NCBI GenBank assembly: GCA_010645155.1
Contig: CM021316.1
Span: forward strand, 10,706,700-10,770,699
Direction of reading: 5' to 3'
Length of the DNA: 64,000 nucleotides
DNA from: Tigriopus japonicus
Taxonomy: Eukaryota; Arthropoda; Copepoda; Harpacticoida; Harpacticidae
This document shows positions 11,014-51,626 of the stretch, one piece after another. The notes beneath the pieces are model-generated. The model saw nothing but the letters and a program-made list of their open reading frames with translations, was not told the DNA's origin and ran no database searches. A program made the translations under genes and the position numbers. Positions within the stretch are counted from its first letter, which is position 1; every line of letters begins with the position of its first letter.

Positions 11014-12424
11014 CTATTTGGCGTTGTGTAATTTACTCCCATACAATGGGCTAATTTTTGATTCGGCTCCCGATCCCTGCCACAAAGCGTCTTGAACAGA
11101 TTGAGCCGTTGGGAAGGGGAGTTTATCCTTGTTTTGATCCAGAAGAATCTTTTGAATGGTTGATGGTCGGCGAGTTACTTCCACAGGGTTGGGTTTGAAC
11201 GAAGAGAAATCCACGGGTCGAACCTCCACCTCCAAATCAGTTGAGTCCTCTTTGGTTCGCGCTCCAAATTCCTGAAAGCCGTGGAGAGAAGGATTGTAAG
11301 GAGGTCCTGGATTGAACGTAAAATCCAGCGTATTATAATCGTCGTCTGTACCTTCTGTATCGTAATAATCTTTGTCATAGGGATCTGTTTGTTTCTGTGG
11401 GGTCAATGATTGGCTGGGTAACATTTTCATCAATGGTGTGGGTTGAGCATCCGCGGATGCCGAGGAGCTTTTATAGAACTCGTAAGGGGCGTTCGATAAC
11501 CGTTCCTCGTTATTGGGCCTTGGATTCTTTTTCCGTCGACGCAATCCATCTTGGGGTTGGGACTCTGGGACCAAATAAGACCTTCGAACACTTTCAAATC
11601 CTCTGTTGAGAATGTTGGAGAAGGGCCCTTCCTCGACTTTCCCTTGTCTTTGGCCGTCCAAAACTATAACTTGCTCGGTGATGTCATTGCCGTAAGTATC
11701 GTGGAACTTGATTTGCTCTTTCTCTCCATTTTCATCTTCTCCCGTCAACATAGTCGAGAGCTTGACCACTCCTGAGACTCCTAATTCCGCTAATTTCTCC
11801 AATGCCGAGGACATCACCGACTTTACCCCATCAACCCTGGAGCGATGAGGCCGTGAATATGTTCCACCTGAGCTCTGAGCTGAATAAGTTGGAGTAGGGG
11901 CGTGGTATGAAGAGGCGGGCGACACGTAAGAGTTCGATGGGCTGTGGGTGTCGTAACTTGGAGCGGGAGGTTCATACGCAGAAGGTGCATTATATCCAAC
12001 AGACTCTTGAGAAGCACCGTAGCCGGTACCTGTGGAACCGTATGTTCCGATCTCTTCTGAAGATTCATCCAAAAGATATTTGATAACATATCCTGAAATG
12101 AATGAGATCTTGAGGTAAGAAACTCGGGAATTGCCGAATCATTCCGTCACCAAAGAGTCCGACAAAGGTGTTGGAAGTAATTAGAGTGTCCTTGAGGATC
12201 ACCAATGGAACCTCGCAACATGGCTCTTTTGACTTACCGATGACGAAAATGATTTTTATGAGAATGGCCAAAGGAATCAGGTTCACAGTGTAGTCGGGAC
12301 CTTGGAAGTAGAGCCTATTTTCAGAGGTATCTTTAAGGAGGGCGTGGGATGAATCCTCATTAGTGAGAGGCTCTTTGGTTTGAACGGCTCCAATTGCACA
12401 TCCAAGACAGATGGGAAAGACAAG
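11014..12424 (-). CDS. unrecognised membrane-anchored Tyr/Ser/Pro-rich protein, 5' partial
   Basis: Two exons: 12238-12424 (acceptor CTGTTTCAG at its 5' edge) and 11014-12092, joined in phase 1 (GTAAGT donor, TTTCAG acceptor). The first visible exon has a hydrophobic LVFPICLGCAIGAV stretch, probably the core of a signal peptide. A strong membrane segment (IPLAILIKIIFVIGYVIK) spans the splice junction. A low-complexity stretch rich in Tyr, Ser, Pro and Gly follows, then a charged region with RRRKK and a Pro/Asp/Tyr-rich C-terminus. The frame upstream is open to a TGA but has no ATG, so an initiating exon is missing. I do not recognise the family. A membrane-tethered cuticular or extracellular-matrix protein is a guess from composition only. 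Confidence 0.65.
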
Positions 12425-13932
12425 CTGAAACAGAGAGTGATTGCAAAATTGTGTATGTTGGATGTTCTCAAACACAACTCCATGAAATTGAATGACTCGT
12501 CAAAACTGGGACGAATTGCCATTTCGGTGTATTCTATATAGCAATTCCGTAGACTTGGATCCTTTATGTTATTGTCTCACTCTCTCAAGTTGATCTTTCG
12601 AGACTTTGAATTAATTGTCACTGGTGATGTAATGTGTTTGGAAATGTATGCAACAAGGGTTTGATTCAATCTCGACATTGAGGTTAAAAATAATGATCGT
12701 TCTTGTTTTGTCATTAATCATCATCCATCATGGAATATTTAAACATTCATTGTGTAATGTCCCAACAACCTCTGGCCGTAAGCTCTTTTATCGAAATATT
12801 TGATTTTGCCTTCGGTTTTGGTTGTGGTGACAAAGTGAAAAAAAAAAACTGATAAAATGATTGCTTCACTGAAAAAGTGCCCCTCTTTAGATGTGTAATT
12901 TTCTGATTGTATTGCCCAGAAGATTAGCCCCTAACTAACATTACAACTGTGTGCCCGAGCGTTGTCATAGTTTAAATAGTTCCAACAAATTGATTCAATT
13001 ATGCCAAATTATTTTTTTTGGTTGGTTACCAACGAGTTATTGTTGGCAGATTTATATAATCCTTGAAAAGTGATCAGGAATAGTATTTAAAAATTTGTCT
13101 AATCCTGCCTTAAATGCTGTTAGAGGATCAACCTCTATTTTTCCCGACGAAGACTAATGGGCAACAAATGTAGCTTTTGAATTGAACAACAATATTTGGG
13201 CAAATGCTTTGGCTTTTCTTGTTGATAAAGACATGGGTAATAAAGCGTAACACATACATGGAATCTACAATAAGTGCACTCAAGCAGATATCATTCTCCC
13301 AAAATACATGCTGTTCTTTTCAGTTGCAAGATTTTTCAACGCCAATTTTAAAAAATAGTTGCAGAATGGTGTTAATCAAACTTCAGCGCTATCAATTTGT
13401 TATCTAAGGTTTAGCATTTGTAATCATTGTTCATAGGGTTTTGTCAGAACCTTTATAAAATTTTACCAATCTTCTACGACCTCATGGCCTTTCAGCGGTC
13501 TAAAGAAATAAATCATGTAAAAAGAGCAACAACATAAAAATAGTAATTCTTGTTTAACCAGTAGTTATTGGACCAATTCAGCACTTCTTTCTAAATCTAG
13601 ATTTTCCCAAAAACCGAAAAGTAAAGGCGTTTCCCCCATTTTAGGGCCGTAAATCATAAATGTAGTAAAACATTGTCTCCCGATACAAATTTATCAATTT
13701 GATGATTGGCATGTTATACTCAATCCGTGTTTTGGTCAAAAGTCGTGACATAATTTTATTCACAACCACAAGCCAGAAAAAATATGACCGCAATAAAACA
13801 AGCCAAAGTAGATTCTCAGGGATAAATTGAGGTCAGCATAAACTGCGCCAAAAATGGATTCATGGGAGCAAATTTGGAGCAGAATCCACCAAAGTACGCC
13901 TTTAAATCAAGCTATTCCACTGAACCAAGAAG

Positions 13933-14378
13933 CACTGAATTTCTGGAGTAAGGCCAACGGTGAGAATTATGATTTCCAGAGGGATTAATTCAATTGGTTT
14001 CTTTTGCAAACGAGACCTGGCTTGTAATCATTGTAATCATTAGACAACGTATTTCAATTTTCAGCTCAATCGAATGCCAGAGTAAAAAGTTATGCATTCT
14101 CAAACTTATGTATGGAAGAGAGCATAGAATGAATAAGTTCGCCCTTTTGTGGTAAAACTTTTAACAGAAAAGGGCGAATTTATTCATTCTCGGTAGGATT
14201 TGCACTGAACTTTGAGAGAGCATAACTTTTGACTCAGACGTTCGATTGAGCTGAATATTGAAATACGTATTCAAATCAGCATAGGCAAGGTCTCATTTGC
14301 AGAAAAACGTAGTTGATTTGTTCCTACTGGAATTCATGCTTCTTTTCGTTAGCCTCCAAGTCCAGTGAAATTCAGTGG
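13933..14378. repeat. large palindromic (foldback) element
   Basis: The arms, 13933-14110 and 14205-14378, are diverged inverted copies, sharing GAGACCT, TCAATCGAA and AAAAGTTATGC. A nested palindrome at the centre pairs TTCGCCCTTTT with AAAAGGGCGAA. One arm is also present alone at 7130-7295. Confidence 0.65.
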
Positions 14379-15135
14379 TTCTTGACTGAACTAAACTTGG
14401 GTGTGCTGGGCGTGAAATGGGATTGTCGTGTTTCAGAATACAAGATGATGGGGTAGTTTTCTCGAGACTTACCACAACAGTTTGTAAATGCCACATGATT
14501 GTCGGTCGAAGTAGTACAAGTGGTAACAACAATGTATAATGTCAACTCGCTGCAGGCTTTAATCGTAATGAATGGCCAAGACCTGGATTAGCATGTGACA
14601 TGTCCTTCAAACTTGACACATCTTCATTTGAGACACTGCTTCCGTCAGGACAAAAAGAAGCAATCCAAATCACTAATGACACTAGCCACAACGAGTGATG
14701 ATGATTGCACAATTTCCCACGGAGTGTTTTCAGACCAGAGGATTTGGAGATTTGAACGTCTTCTGGTGGAGATCGGAGACGATTTTCTTCTCGTTCTGCC
14801 ACCTACGAAACTTTCTGGATAAATGAAATCCAGAGCCAACAAATAGCTTCTTAAGGAATGTAAACAAAAGCCGAGTTAACCACGAGAGCCTCGGAAACTT
14901 TCCGTCCATCGCTCGTGGACAGTCGTCAACTTGACGTTATTTCCATCGAGGGTTACGGTACGGATGCCGGTGGACTAGAGGAAAGTGAGAAAATACTCCC
15001 TCCCTCACCTAGTACACATACACACACGCACTTTGAACAGTTCGGTGGTAAAAACGAGTGGCCATTGAAATCGAGTCCATATGGAGGAGGAGTAGAAGGA
15101 CCGTAAGCAAGCAACGAGAGCCGAGGAAGAGACCA

Positions 15136-15169
15136 ACCAACCATCCATCCCATCCATCCCATCCATCCA
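15136..15169. repeat. CCATCCAT microsatellite
   Basis: Short tandem ACCA then CCATC repeats are visible. They are of low information content. Confidence 0.7.
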
Positions 15170-15549
15170 GTCGCAACCAGGGACATGGTACTTAGGGGTG
15201 AAATGAAGTCATGCACATGAGAAATGTGCATATCTGGCGAGGGACCACTTAGAGGTAGGGACAAGGGGAGTTTGGAATTTCATCGTGCCGTGTTTTATTT
15301 CTTATTAGACAAACATTGTGTCTTGTCCCCTTTGTGTGATGTTATTTAGGGTCAAAAGGGTATCTACGAGACTAAAAAGCATTCCGACATACCAGATATA
15401 TGGGGTTTATTTTGTCAAGATCAAAACCTTCTTTGGGACCAAAGGAATTTGGATTGTAAATCAAACCATGTGTTTTGTGCCAAAAATAAATAATGTTTTA
15501 TTGCGAGAATTTTTCTCATTTGATATATATTTATACATGTTTTATACAA

Positions 15550-15707
15550 TTATTGTATGGAGTCATGGGGCCCATTCTGGGTTCTGGAGTCGCCGTTCGA
15601 GGCGGAATATCCACTAGACAGATAGGGGGGGAAGACCTGGGATCGAACCCATGAACCCGAGCATAGCTCGGTCGCGCGTTAGTCAACTGCGCTACACCAT
15701 CTTCCCC
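15550..15707 (-). mobile_element. tRNA-derived SINE, copy 1
   Basis: Read on the minus strand, the head has an A box-like TGTAGCGCAGTTGACTAACG and a B box GGTTCGATCCC, with stem complements GGGGAAGA and TCTTCCCC. A non-tRNA body ending in CCAGAATGGGCCC follows. A second copy at 35600-35780 shares both head and body, which argues for a SINE and not a functional tRNA gene. Confidence 0.7.
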
Positions 15708-17419
15708 TAAATCTTCCATTAAAAAGGATGTATTGAATTATTATTGCCCCATTCCTTTCTTTTTTTTCAAAAATTGTATGCTGCTTTTCTACCAAAACAT
15801 ATTCTGTCTTGAACGAACTTCTCTTACACATCATCGGCTAAAATTTAATATCGCTTAGGATACAATTTTGTTGTCGATAATCCATACTGAATCAGTTTCA
15901 AGTTTTAACTATTATTGTGGATAGCATTATTTCCCACTTAAAAATGATATTTTCTCTGCCCTACGTATAGGCAAATTTATTGACAAAATGTGGTTCCGGT
16001 GAGGACCCCTTGTGATCCATAAATGATTTCATAACCACAAAGGCCGCTCCAATATGAGTTGAATAATTCTATTAGCAAGTAGCTCAGATGCTAACTCGGG
16101 CGAAGTTTTCAGAAAATGGTATCTAAAATTTAACATTAACCTACTGAAAGAATGTACGACTCTTTTCACGAACGATTCAACAAGCTGACGCTAAAATGCG
16201 AGTAGTATAAGTAATAGCAACAAAACTGAAGAACATTTCAAATGAACCAATAGTTTTTCTGGCAATATCATAATGTATGTAATTAGGGAAATTTGATGAA
16301 ATGTGATTGAAATCTTTAGGGACATTTTCTAAAATCCCAACAAAACTAAAACGTTCAAATAAGTCGCTTTTGGGTGAGGCCATCAACCGGTAGTCTGGAC
16401 TTTGTAAGAGGTTCGTGTTTGTTTGAAGTTTCCCCTTTCCTAGTCACAAAGGCAAATAAATGCGCATGTCATCATTGGCCTGATCTCTTACTTCCATCAT
16501 CCCGAAGTATTTACCGACTTTTAAATAAACAGTGGAGGTTTCTGATCTATTGATCACTTCAATTTCAATTTCTTTACCGACGTTAACCAAAACAGCTGTT
16601 AACAACAGGTTGGATATATTTCTTGAAATTTAAGATATGGTTAGTGTCCTTTGCGAAAACCAACATTGGAAATTATTCAATAAACCTTGACTCTATTAGT
16701 CTGGACTCTGGAGTCTGAAACTCTTTTTCTTTTTAATTTTGTGGTAAGCAGATATTGCGGCTTAACGCAATGATCTTGAACGGGAATGTCATACATTTCA
16801 TGAGGGTCATCCAATGGCATTGACTAGTCCATTAAGATAAACAGTAAAAAGACAAGGGGCAAATAAACTGATGAAAGCCATCGCCACATTTTTATCACTT
16901 CGATTAATTTATTGGAAAAAGTTACAACTAATTCTGAACTTCATCGAGGAAGTTAATGGAAACAGTCCAATCAAAAACTGGCATTGACAAGGTCAAGAAT
17001 CAACACGCTTAAGGAGTTATCGATAATCGTATGCTATATAGAGTAAAAGTGAGAGAAGTAGCAGTAATATTAGTGAATACATGTACTTCGGAACAACCAA
17101 TCGCAGCTCTCTCAACATGACCCGTTTGTCTGCAATTATGGATTTCATGTCAAGAAGAGCAGGATTTCGAGAAGGGAATAAGGGACGAAAAAATGTATCT
17201 TTTGTGTGTTAATTTAGGTATATATCCTTATTGCCAAAGAATGGGTTGGGTGTATAAAATCTCTTTCTTTGCGCTGGTCAGGGGGCCCAAAGTGTACAAA
17301 ACATTGCAGGAGCGAGCTGAAACGCCAAAGTCGAATGAAGCAAAAAGAGCGTGAGGGTCGTTGAATTGGCAAATATTGAGCGGGGTGTTTTGTTCAGGGT
17401 GGCCAACATGTGCTTGTGT

Positions 17420-45638
<28,219 letters not shown>

Positions 45639-48600
45639 TGGTCTGTTTTCTAGACTGGTCTTTTGATCAGGAATTTCTACTTGTCCGCACTTCTCTAATC
45701 AAGGAATGGCCCAAGACATGTTCCAAAATTGACACTCGGGACTGGATTCGATAAAAACGTCCCTTTTCATGTTCGTTCTCAAATGTAGGAGACGCAGGAG
45801 GTTGGACCTTCACTAGAGAAGGACGGTGGAAGGACACTAGTACCACAATGATGTCAAGGATCCGAGTGGATTCGGTCTCGATTCTTTATGGCCTTTGAAG
45901 ACAGTTGAGCAAAAAAAAACAACCTCGAATGGAAAGGTCCCCTAGGGAACAGCCTTGACACAGGTCATGACCATTGCTCCGGTATTGAGCAATTAAAAAG
46001 TGCCAAAACACGTTTCGAAATACACTAGGATTGCCAATTCACTATGTTGAACAATCCTCGGTAGAACTTTGGCATTGGCCTCGGTTCACTGCGTCTCGTC
46101 TGTTGTTCACCAACAACACGAATGCGCCTGAGGTATGATTCCTCTCCTCAGCTGCGGTGGACAAGTCCAGGGGAAAGAAGGCATAGGGGTCTTTGGGCCT
46201 TCCTCTCCTTCTCCCCCTCTCTCTCCCTCAGTGCCTCTGGTTCCTCATCGAAGGCTGTCGTTCTCGTCTTCCTTCCTTTAGGGAGTCCTCTATCCAGTTT
46301 CTTCCGCAATTCCGTGGAAAGGCCACGAAAACGGAGGGAGGGAGATACAGCGGGATTTAGAGCGAAGGCTGAGAACTCAAGACAAGAGACAGAGAGAGTG
46401 GGGGTTCAACGAGAACAAGGCCAGAAGCCCAACCAAAGAAGAGAGGGAGAGCGAACGAACTTTTGATAACGACCATTCTAAGGCAAAGCACCCCGAAGAG
46501 ATGGCATATGGCTAGGGTTGCCAAGGAATATGTACTTTCAAGGAGTCAAAGGGCTGCCAAGGGCATTTGCCCACTGTTTAGCGCATGCTTTTAGTTTTAA
46601 GAAATTGTCGGTAGTTGGAGTTAACTGTGTATTTCATGCAAGAATTTTTGGCCACCCTTGGCTCAACTGAGGATTCCTTTGGGAGAGAAGGAAAGAACTT
46701 GGCAAAGTGAGAGTCCCTTGGACCAATAAAAGAGAACCTCCCACGGTTCAGTTATATTCATACCATGCAGGGTGACAAATAAATACTAATGATTTATGAA
46801 AAAACTTTTCTGCGTTCGAAAATCTACGTTACAAGCATACTGTTATGGTTGCGGATAAATACATTTCTGAAGGGTTATTCTCAATATATAATTGTCCTCA
46901 AATCGGATTATGGAGTTTGAAAAAGCGAGATTACCAAAAATTATGAAATTCAATTCAACCTTTTAGCTCTCAATTTTACATCAGACTTTTTCAAATCCCC
47001 GCTTTCAAATTGTCGCAGCTACGGGAAAAGTTCCACACAAAAAAAGCTACATCACTCGATTCTCGTCACCCTTTAGGGCTTAGCCAACATAGGGTTTGTG
47101 AACGGCCTTGTCTTGTTCGAAAGCCAAACTCAAGGTTGGTTGTGTAAGGCTACGAGGAATCCCCCATTCACTTCTTCTAAAGAAAAAAATGGAAGAAGCC
47201 CACGAGGAGCAGACGAGACCTCTCTTGCCTCTTAATGAAGACCAGGGTCGCCATGTGAACAAGGAGAAAGAAAACTCTCAATAGTTGCTTTCCACGCCCT
47301 TTTTCTCACATTATTTGGTTGCCCATTAAAGGCGTGTGTACTTCTGGGTAGCTCCATGATCGAGATTGGAGGCAATCCGTTCTCAAACAGGTGTACCATT
47401 AGAGACTTTTCCCAAAAGGCAGCCGACCAACAATAAAGTGTTCCAAGTTATGAATGGAGGACTGGAAGAAGCTACAAAGAGTCACGTACGACGGGACCAT
47501 TTCGCATCAGATCGTGATCTGATCCACAATATTGTCTCCTCTATGCCCTAGTTTGGGGATTCCTCTCTTATAATCCCCAAGTTTAGGATTTGGGGAAGGG
47601 CGTTTTGGAACAAAAAGTTTCCAAGAGTTGATCAAAATTAGGAACGATTCCAATGGAGTTGATTGTTGCATAATAAAGAAAGGAATTTCTAAGGTTTTTG
47701 AGCTTTTCACCATCTGGCTTTGCAAACCAATCGCCTTTTGAGATGAAAGAGAAATGTTCACCTCAGTTGAAATATCAGTAGGTTTCTAAGTGTTTTAATC
47801 ATTTTGGTGCATCTTACAAAAATCAATGTATTTTACATCATACACTATATACGTAAAAGGTATATTCGGGTTTTTCAAACGTTTACTTCAGTAGGACATG
47901 TATAAGGTTGCTTCAAGTGAGCGTTTTAAATCATTCCGCGGGCGGCAAAACAGGGCCGTTGGCTGTGCTGAGCTGCTCAGCCCATTTTGGCGAATCCAAG
48001 TTTTTCCCATTTTAACGTGCATTTGATGATTCTAGGTCCCTGGAAACGATCTTAATTTTACGTTTTGATCCCTCTGCTTTCACTTGGTTGAAAATATGCC
48101 CAATTTGTTTGCTTGAAAATGATACAGAAAAGATTAGATCTTAACAGAAAGAAGCGTTAAAAAATATTGCATTTCTCTATATGTTAAGTATTTTGAAATA
48201 TTGAAATGATTCTTTGGAACCCACTGAATAAATCCGCATCTTAATATTAGTGTTTGGATCAATGTTAAGTCCTATTTTTGCAATAGCACAAGGCCTGCTT
48301 ACTTGCTTTTAAATCAATCACCCTAATATTATTTTTTGCAAATTATTGACCCAATTCCAGCCAAGGTATCCTTAAGTGAAATACCGATCGTTTCCAAGGA
48401 CCTAGAATCATCAAATGCTCGTCAAAATGGGAAAAACTTGGATTCGCCAAAATGGGCTGAGCAACTCAGCACAGCCAACGGCCTTGTTTTGCCGCCCGCG
48501 GAATGATTTAAAACGCTCACTTGGAGCAACCTTGTGCATGTCTAGTTAACCTAATTGAACTCAATTACATTTTTTGTGTTTTTTTTTAATTTAAACATTA

Positions 48601-49229
48601 CATTTAAGCAACGACTTCAGTCTCAAGAACTTCCGCAATTGAAAACCCCTTTATCTTATGCGTTTGAGGTAAGAATTTTACGGTAAAGCATGCGTCAAGC
48701 TAGACAAAGATTCGTTTTTAGTAAGTAAACGAACAAACTCACTATCTTTGGACCATATTTCTCGTGGTATGACGAAAATCACACAATTCCACCCGTCTCC
48801 TTATCTTCTTTGGCACAGAATCGACATGATCAACCGAGATCAAATCTCACCAAGGTTTGCGCATTCCAGGACTGCATTCGATGCATCTTCGCAAGCCTAG
48901 AACCATAAATTCTCAAGAGACGCGTTGCATCTCGTTAGATGACAATAATCTGTTCTGCAGGCTTTTTCGAAGCTTTTCTGCCAAGAGAAGGTCCATCTTA
49001 GAGGGAAAACTGTCAAATTAGAGTTCCTAAATAAATGGAACTAGTTTTTACAATAATGATTAGGATTTATGTAGCTAATATCTGAGCATTTTGATGAATA
49101 AAATTGTTTTTCATTCTTAAAAGGTACGTTCCTCTTTTTGCGGGAAAAAAAAATCTATTTTGTAAGGTTGAGTGATACTTCTTCTTTGGTTTGCGTGCTT
49201 TTCTTTGTTTTCTTTTGCCGACTCATTAC
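45639..49229. other. intergenic region upstream of RDL
   Basis: A pyrimidine-rich tract (CTCTCTCCCTCTC) at 46200-46235 and a purine-rich tract near 46330-46450 may belong to the RDL promoter or 5' UTR. It also contains the foldback element 47892-48544. No gene is recognised. Confidence 0.45.
47892..48544. mobile_element. MITE with about 150-bp terminal inverted repeats
   Basis: The arms (47892-48055 and 48385-48544) are inverted copies, sharing AAGGTTGCT, GCGGGCGGCAAAACA, TTGGATTCGCCAAAATGGG (one strand) and ATGATTCTAGGTCC. The ends begin TAG(G)ACATG. The interior is non-coding and no clear target duplication was seen. Confidence 0.75.
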
Positions 49230-51095
49230 TAGAGCTCGGAATAATATTCAGCAAAAAGTAGCCAAATATTCATTATTTATTTACCAAAAAGGGGGAAAAT
49301 ATTTGCCCAAACACTTCAAATATTCAAAAAAATCGCGGTGCCTTTTTGGTACAGATTGAACTTCTCAGTCTACTTATCTTCTTGCCCTCTGTTGAAGAAG
49401 CATTGAACCACCAGTATCATCGACAAGTTCTCTTCGGTGAGGCACTGACGTCTGTCAGAGAGGACGTTCTTGTACAGGGAGAATGAACGCTCAACATCGA
49501 CACTTGCTGTTGGCAAGTACTTCATTTGGGCAACATCCAATGGAGACATCCCATTCAGAAGGTCTCCCTCACCAGCGATGGCCTTCTGGACCTTTTGGAC
49601 TGTTTCCAATCCTGGATTCTTGGAAAGCAAACTCTCCATCTTGGCCTGCGGGGCCCTTCCAACAGGGCCAGGGCAGCTCTCCAGCCTGGCTTTGGTGTTG
49701 TTGATGAGTGTGAGGGCCTTGTCCAAGGGCAGACCCTGTTCCTCAAGGCTGGTGATGGTCATGGACAGGAAGGCCAGGTTGGAAAGGATGTAAGTGAGGT
49801 CCCTGGTCACGCAGCTCTTGGCAAACTGCTCCTGGCTCTCCGCAATGCACCTGGCGTCGGTGCTTGTGAAGCTGTCAACCATGTCCTTAACCTCCTTGAA
49901 GTACTGCGCGTACCAGACGGCTGCTCTGACCCAAGTACCCTACCTGGTCAACACGGGTGCAGGGGGTAATTGGATGCCAGGGCAGCAAGCTCTGAACTCG
50001 GCGCACCTCAGTGGAGCTTTCAAAAACACCTTCTTTGTGCTGGAAATCAGGCGGTTGACCTCAGGAAAGCTCTCCACTACCAAGTCACAGATGCGATGCA
50101 AGGCGTGGGCTGTTCAAGTCAGGTGAAGCAAGTTCGGGAAAAACAACCGCATATCCTTGCCGGCTTTGACCATGTAGGCTGCGCCGTCAGTCACAAAGAC
50201 CTTTGCCAGATTGTAGTCAAAATCAGGGGAAATCCAAAGCACAGCCTGATTCACAAGACGGGCAATGATTCGCTGTCTGTTCGCTCAAGGAACTTGCAGA
50301 GGACTAAGTGAGGTTGGTGGTACTTTTCGGCATCAAGTCTTCCGCAAATCACATTTGCAACGGCCCGTCCCAAGCAGTCAGAGGATTCATCCACACTGAT
50401 CCAAATGGGGAAACCACTGAGGTCAGCCCTGATCTGGGAGGATACTTCCTCGTAGCATTGGGGCATGTAGTTCTTGCGCAGCGAGGACTCATTTGGGATG
50501 GATACAGCAAGGCGCTCTTCCAGAAAGACGCGGAATTTGGGGTGCTCCAACTTCGACCAAGGAATATTGGCAGCTAAGAAAACTGAACAGAGTTCCCTGC
50601 CAATTTCTTCAGATTTTGAAGGATTCTTCTTTTTTTGCAACACATCCTCGATGTGTGCCTGGTTCTTGGCAACATGTGTCTCCTTCAGCTTGAGATTGCT
50701 CATGTGCCTGGACGTCTTCAAGTGTTGCTGAAGTTGCACCTTGCAACTGGCTTTTACCAGGCTCTCACAGGGCCCACAGGAGATGGAGCTCTCTCTGTTA
50801 TCGAGTATTCGGTAGGGGAAGTCCTTGCCGGTGTTAAGGCTGGTAAGCCATTTCCTCTTGTTAGATATACTCATGGTGATCGATGATTGATGGATGACAA
50901 GGCGGAGACACAATATTTTCTTTGTTTATTTTCTCGCCTAACGGAAGTTGTGCATCCAAAAGGCGGGAAATTCAAATGTGGAAAAGGAAAAAAACAGAGA
51001 TCCTCAAAATGACAGATATATTCATTTTCCTCCAAAATTCCCGAAAATATTCAAAAAAATATTTTATATATTTTTGAATAAAAGTCCTAGCCTTA
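49230..51095 (-). mobile_element. hAT DNA transposon, 1866 bp
   Basis: It is flanked by a perfect 8-bp duplication CTCATTAC (49222-49229 and 51096-51103). The left end is TAGAGCTCGGAATAATATTC; the right end read inward is TAAGGCTAGGACTTTTATTC, 14 of 20 identical. It carries one decayed transposase gene on the minus strand. This is the only element in the window large enough to have been autonomous. Confidence 0.82.
49370..50874 (-). pseudogene. hAT transposase pseudogene (BED/CGGBP1-like zinc finger)
   Basis: It starts ATG at 50874 (MSISNKRKW). A CGPC...HLKTSRH zinc-finger-like motif near residue 35 recalls CGGBP1/ZBED-type hAT proteins. SVDESSDCLGRAVANVICG and VTDGAAYMVKAG fit the two catalytic aspartate regions. 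PVLTR-x-GTWVRAA and the C-terminal SVDVERSFSLYK...NLSMI are hAT dimerisation-domain hallmarks. The gene is broken: a frameshift near 50255-50275, a TGA at 50114-50116 where the conserved Cys of HLTC-x-AH is expected, and a TAG at 49940-49942 replacing Trp of TRW-GTW. It is therefore a dead copy. Its tail frame ends at 49370. Confidence 0.85.
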
Positions 51096-51270
51096 CTCAT
51101 TACCTTTCAAGTTTGTCGGGAAACTCCCAAACACAATGCCGATGAGTTGCCGACGTAGGAAACCATTAGGAACAAACTTGAATTGAAATTGTCTCGTTTC
51201 TTAGGAATAAATTTGACCTAATTTGACTGAAGTTAAATATCGTGAGAAATATCATAAAGGAAAAATAGAG

Positions 51271-51343
51271 ACATGGTGAAGTGGTTAGCGCACTTCCTGT
51301 AGTAAGAGAGAACCAAGGTTCGATTCCCCTCCCCAAACCTACT
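51271..51343 (+). mobile_element. tRNA-like SINE head
   Basis: TGGTGAAGTGGTTAGCGCA (A box region) and GGTTCGATTCCCC (B box) are present about 35 nt apart. The acceptor stem and anticodon arm do not fold convincingly, so it is probably a SINE relic. Confidence 0.5.
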
Positions 51344-51361
51344 CAAGGAACCCTTAGACCA

Positions 51362-51626
51362 CAGGTTGGCAATCGGGGGGCTCGGGCCCACGTGTGGCCG
51401 TTGATTGGTCCATGAGCTTTAGAGAAAGTCCAAAATTGAGGGTCCGCGAGCCATCCATTGGACAATACCCATCATCCCAAAGCTTTTTGTTCGTTTATTT
51501 GTGGGCCCCTGAACATAATAACGTCTATTTGGTGAGCCCCTGAATATACCAACGTCCATTTTGTGAGCCCTGACAACACAAAAATTGATTGATGGGCCCT
51601 GACCCTGAACTGGGTGCCGACCCCTG
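51362..51626. mobile_element. hAT-type MITE, family 1, second copy
   Basis: The left end CAGGTTGGCAATC pairs with GTGCCGACCCCTG at the right. Flanks CCTTAGAC (51352-51359, then CA) and CCATAGAC (51627-51634) are nearly identical. The GGGCCC-rich interior resembles the element at 6764. Confidence 0.68.

Larger units (their letters stand above)
12425..17419. other. 5-kb intergenic region
   Basis: It lies between the unknown membrane protein and the 3' end of the RDL gene. It contains a palindromic element (13933-14378), a CCATCCAT-type microsatellite (15136-15169) and a tRNA-headed SINE (15550-15707). A TATATA motif near 12533 (minus) lies 5' of the unknown gene, but no start could be tied to it. 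Confidence 0.45.

Noticed and set aside
14542..14802. 86-codon minus-strand frame with a hydrophobic stretch
   Set aside because: It has no ATG start and no supported splice partner or family resemblance.
15629..15707. Possible functional tRNA gene on the minus strand
   Set aside because: A and B boxes are present, but the anticodon and D arms fold poorly and a second copy shares non-tRNA sequence downstream, so it is a SINE head.
46122..46466. 114-codon plus-strand frame rich in Ser/Arg
   Set aside because: It coincides with CT- and GA-rich simple sequence and has no family features. It is more likely regulatory or UTR DNA of RDL.
46768..47074. Possible small transposon with AGGGTGAC ends
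   Set aside because: Only about 8 bp of the ends match and no target duplication is seen.
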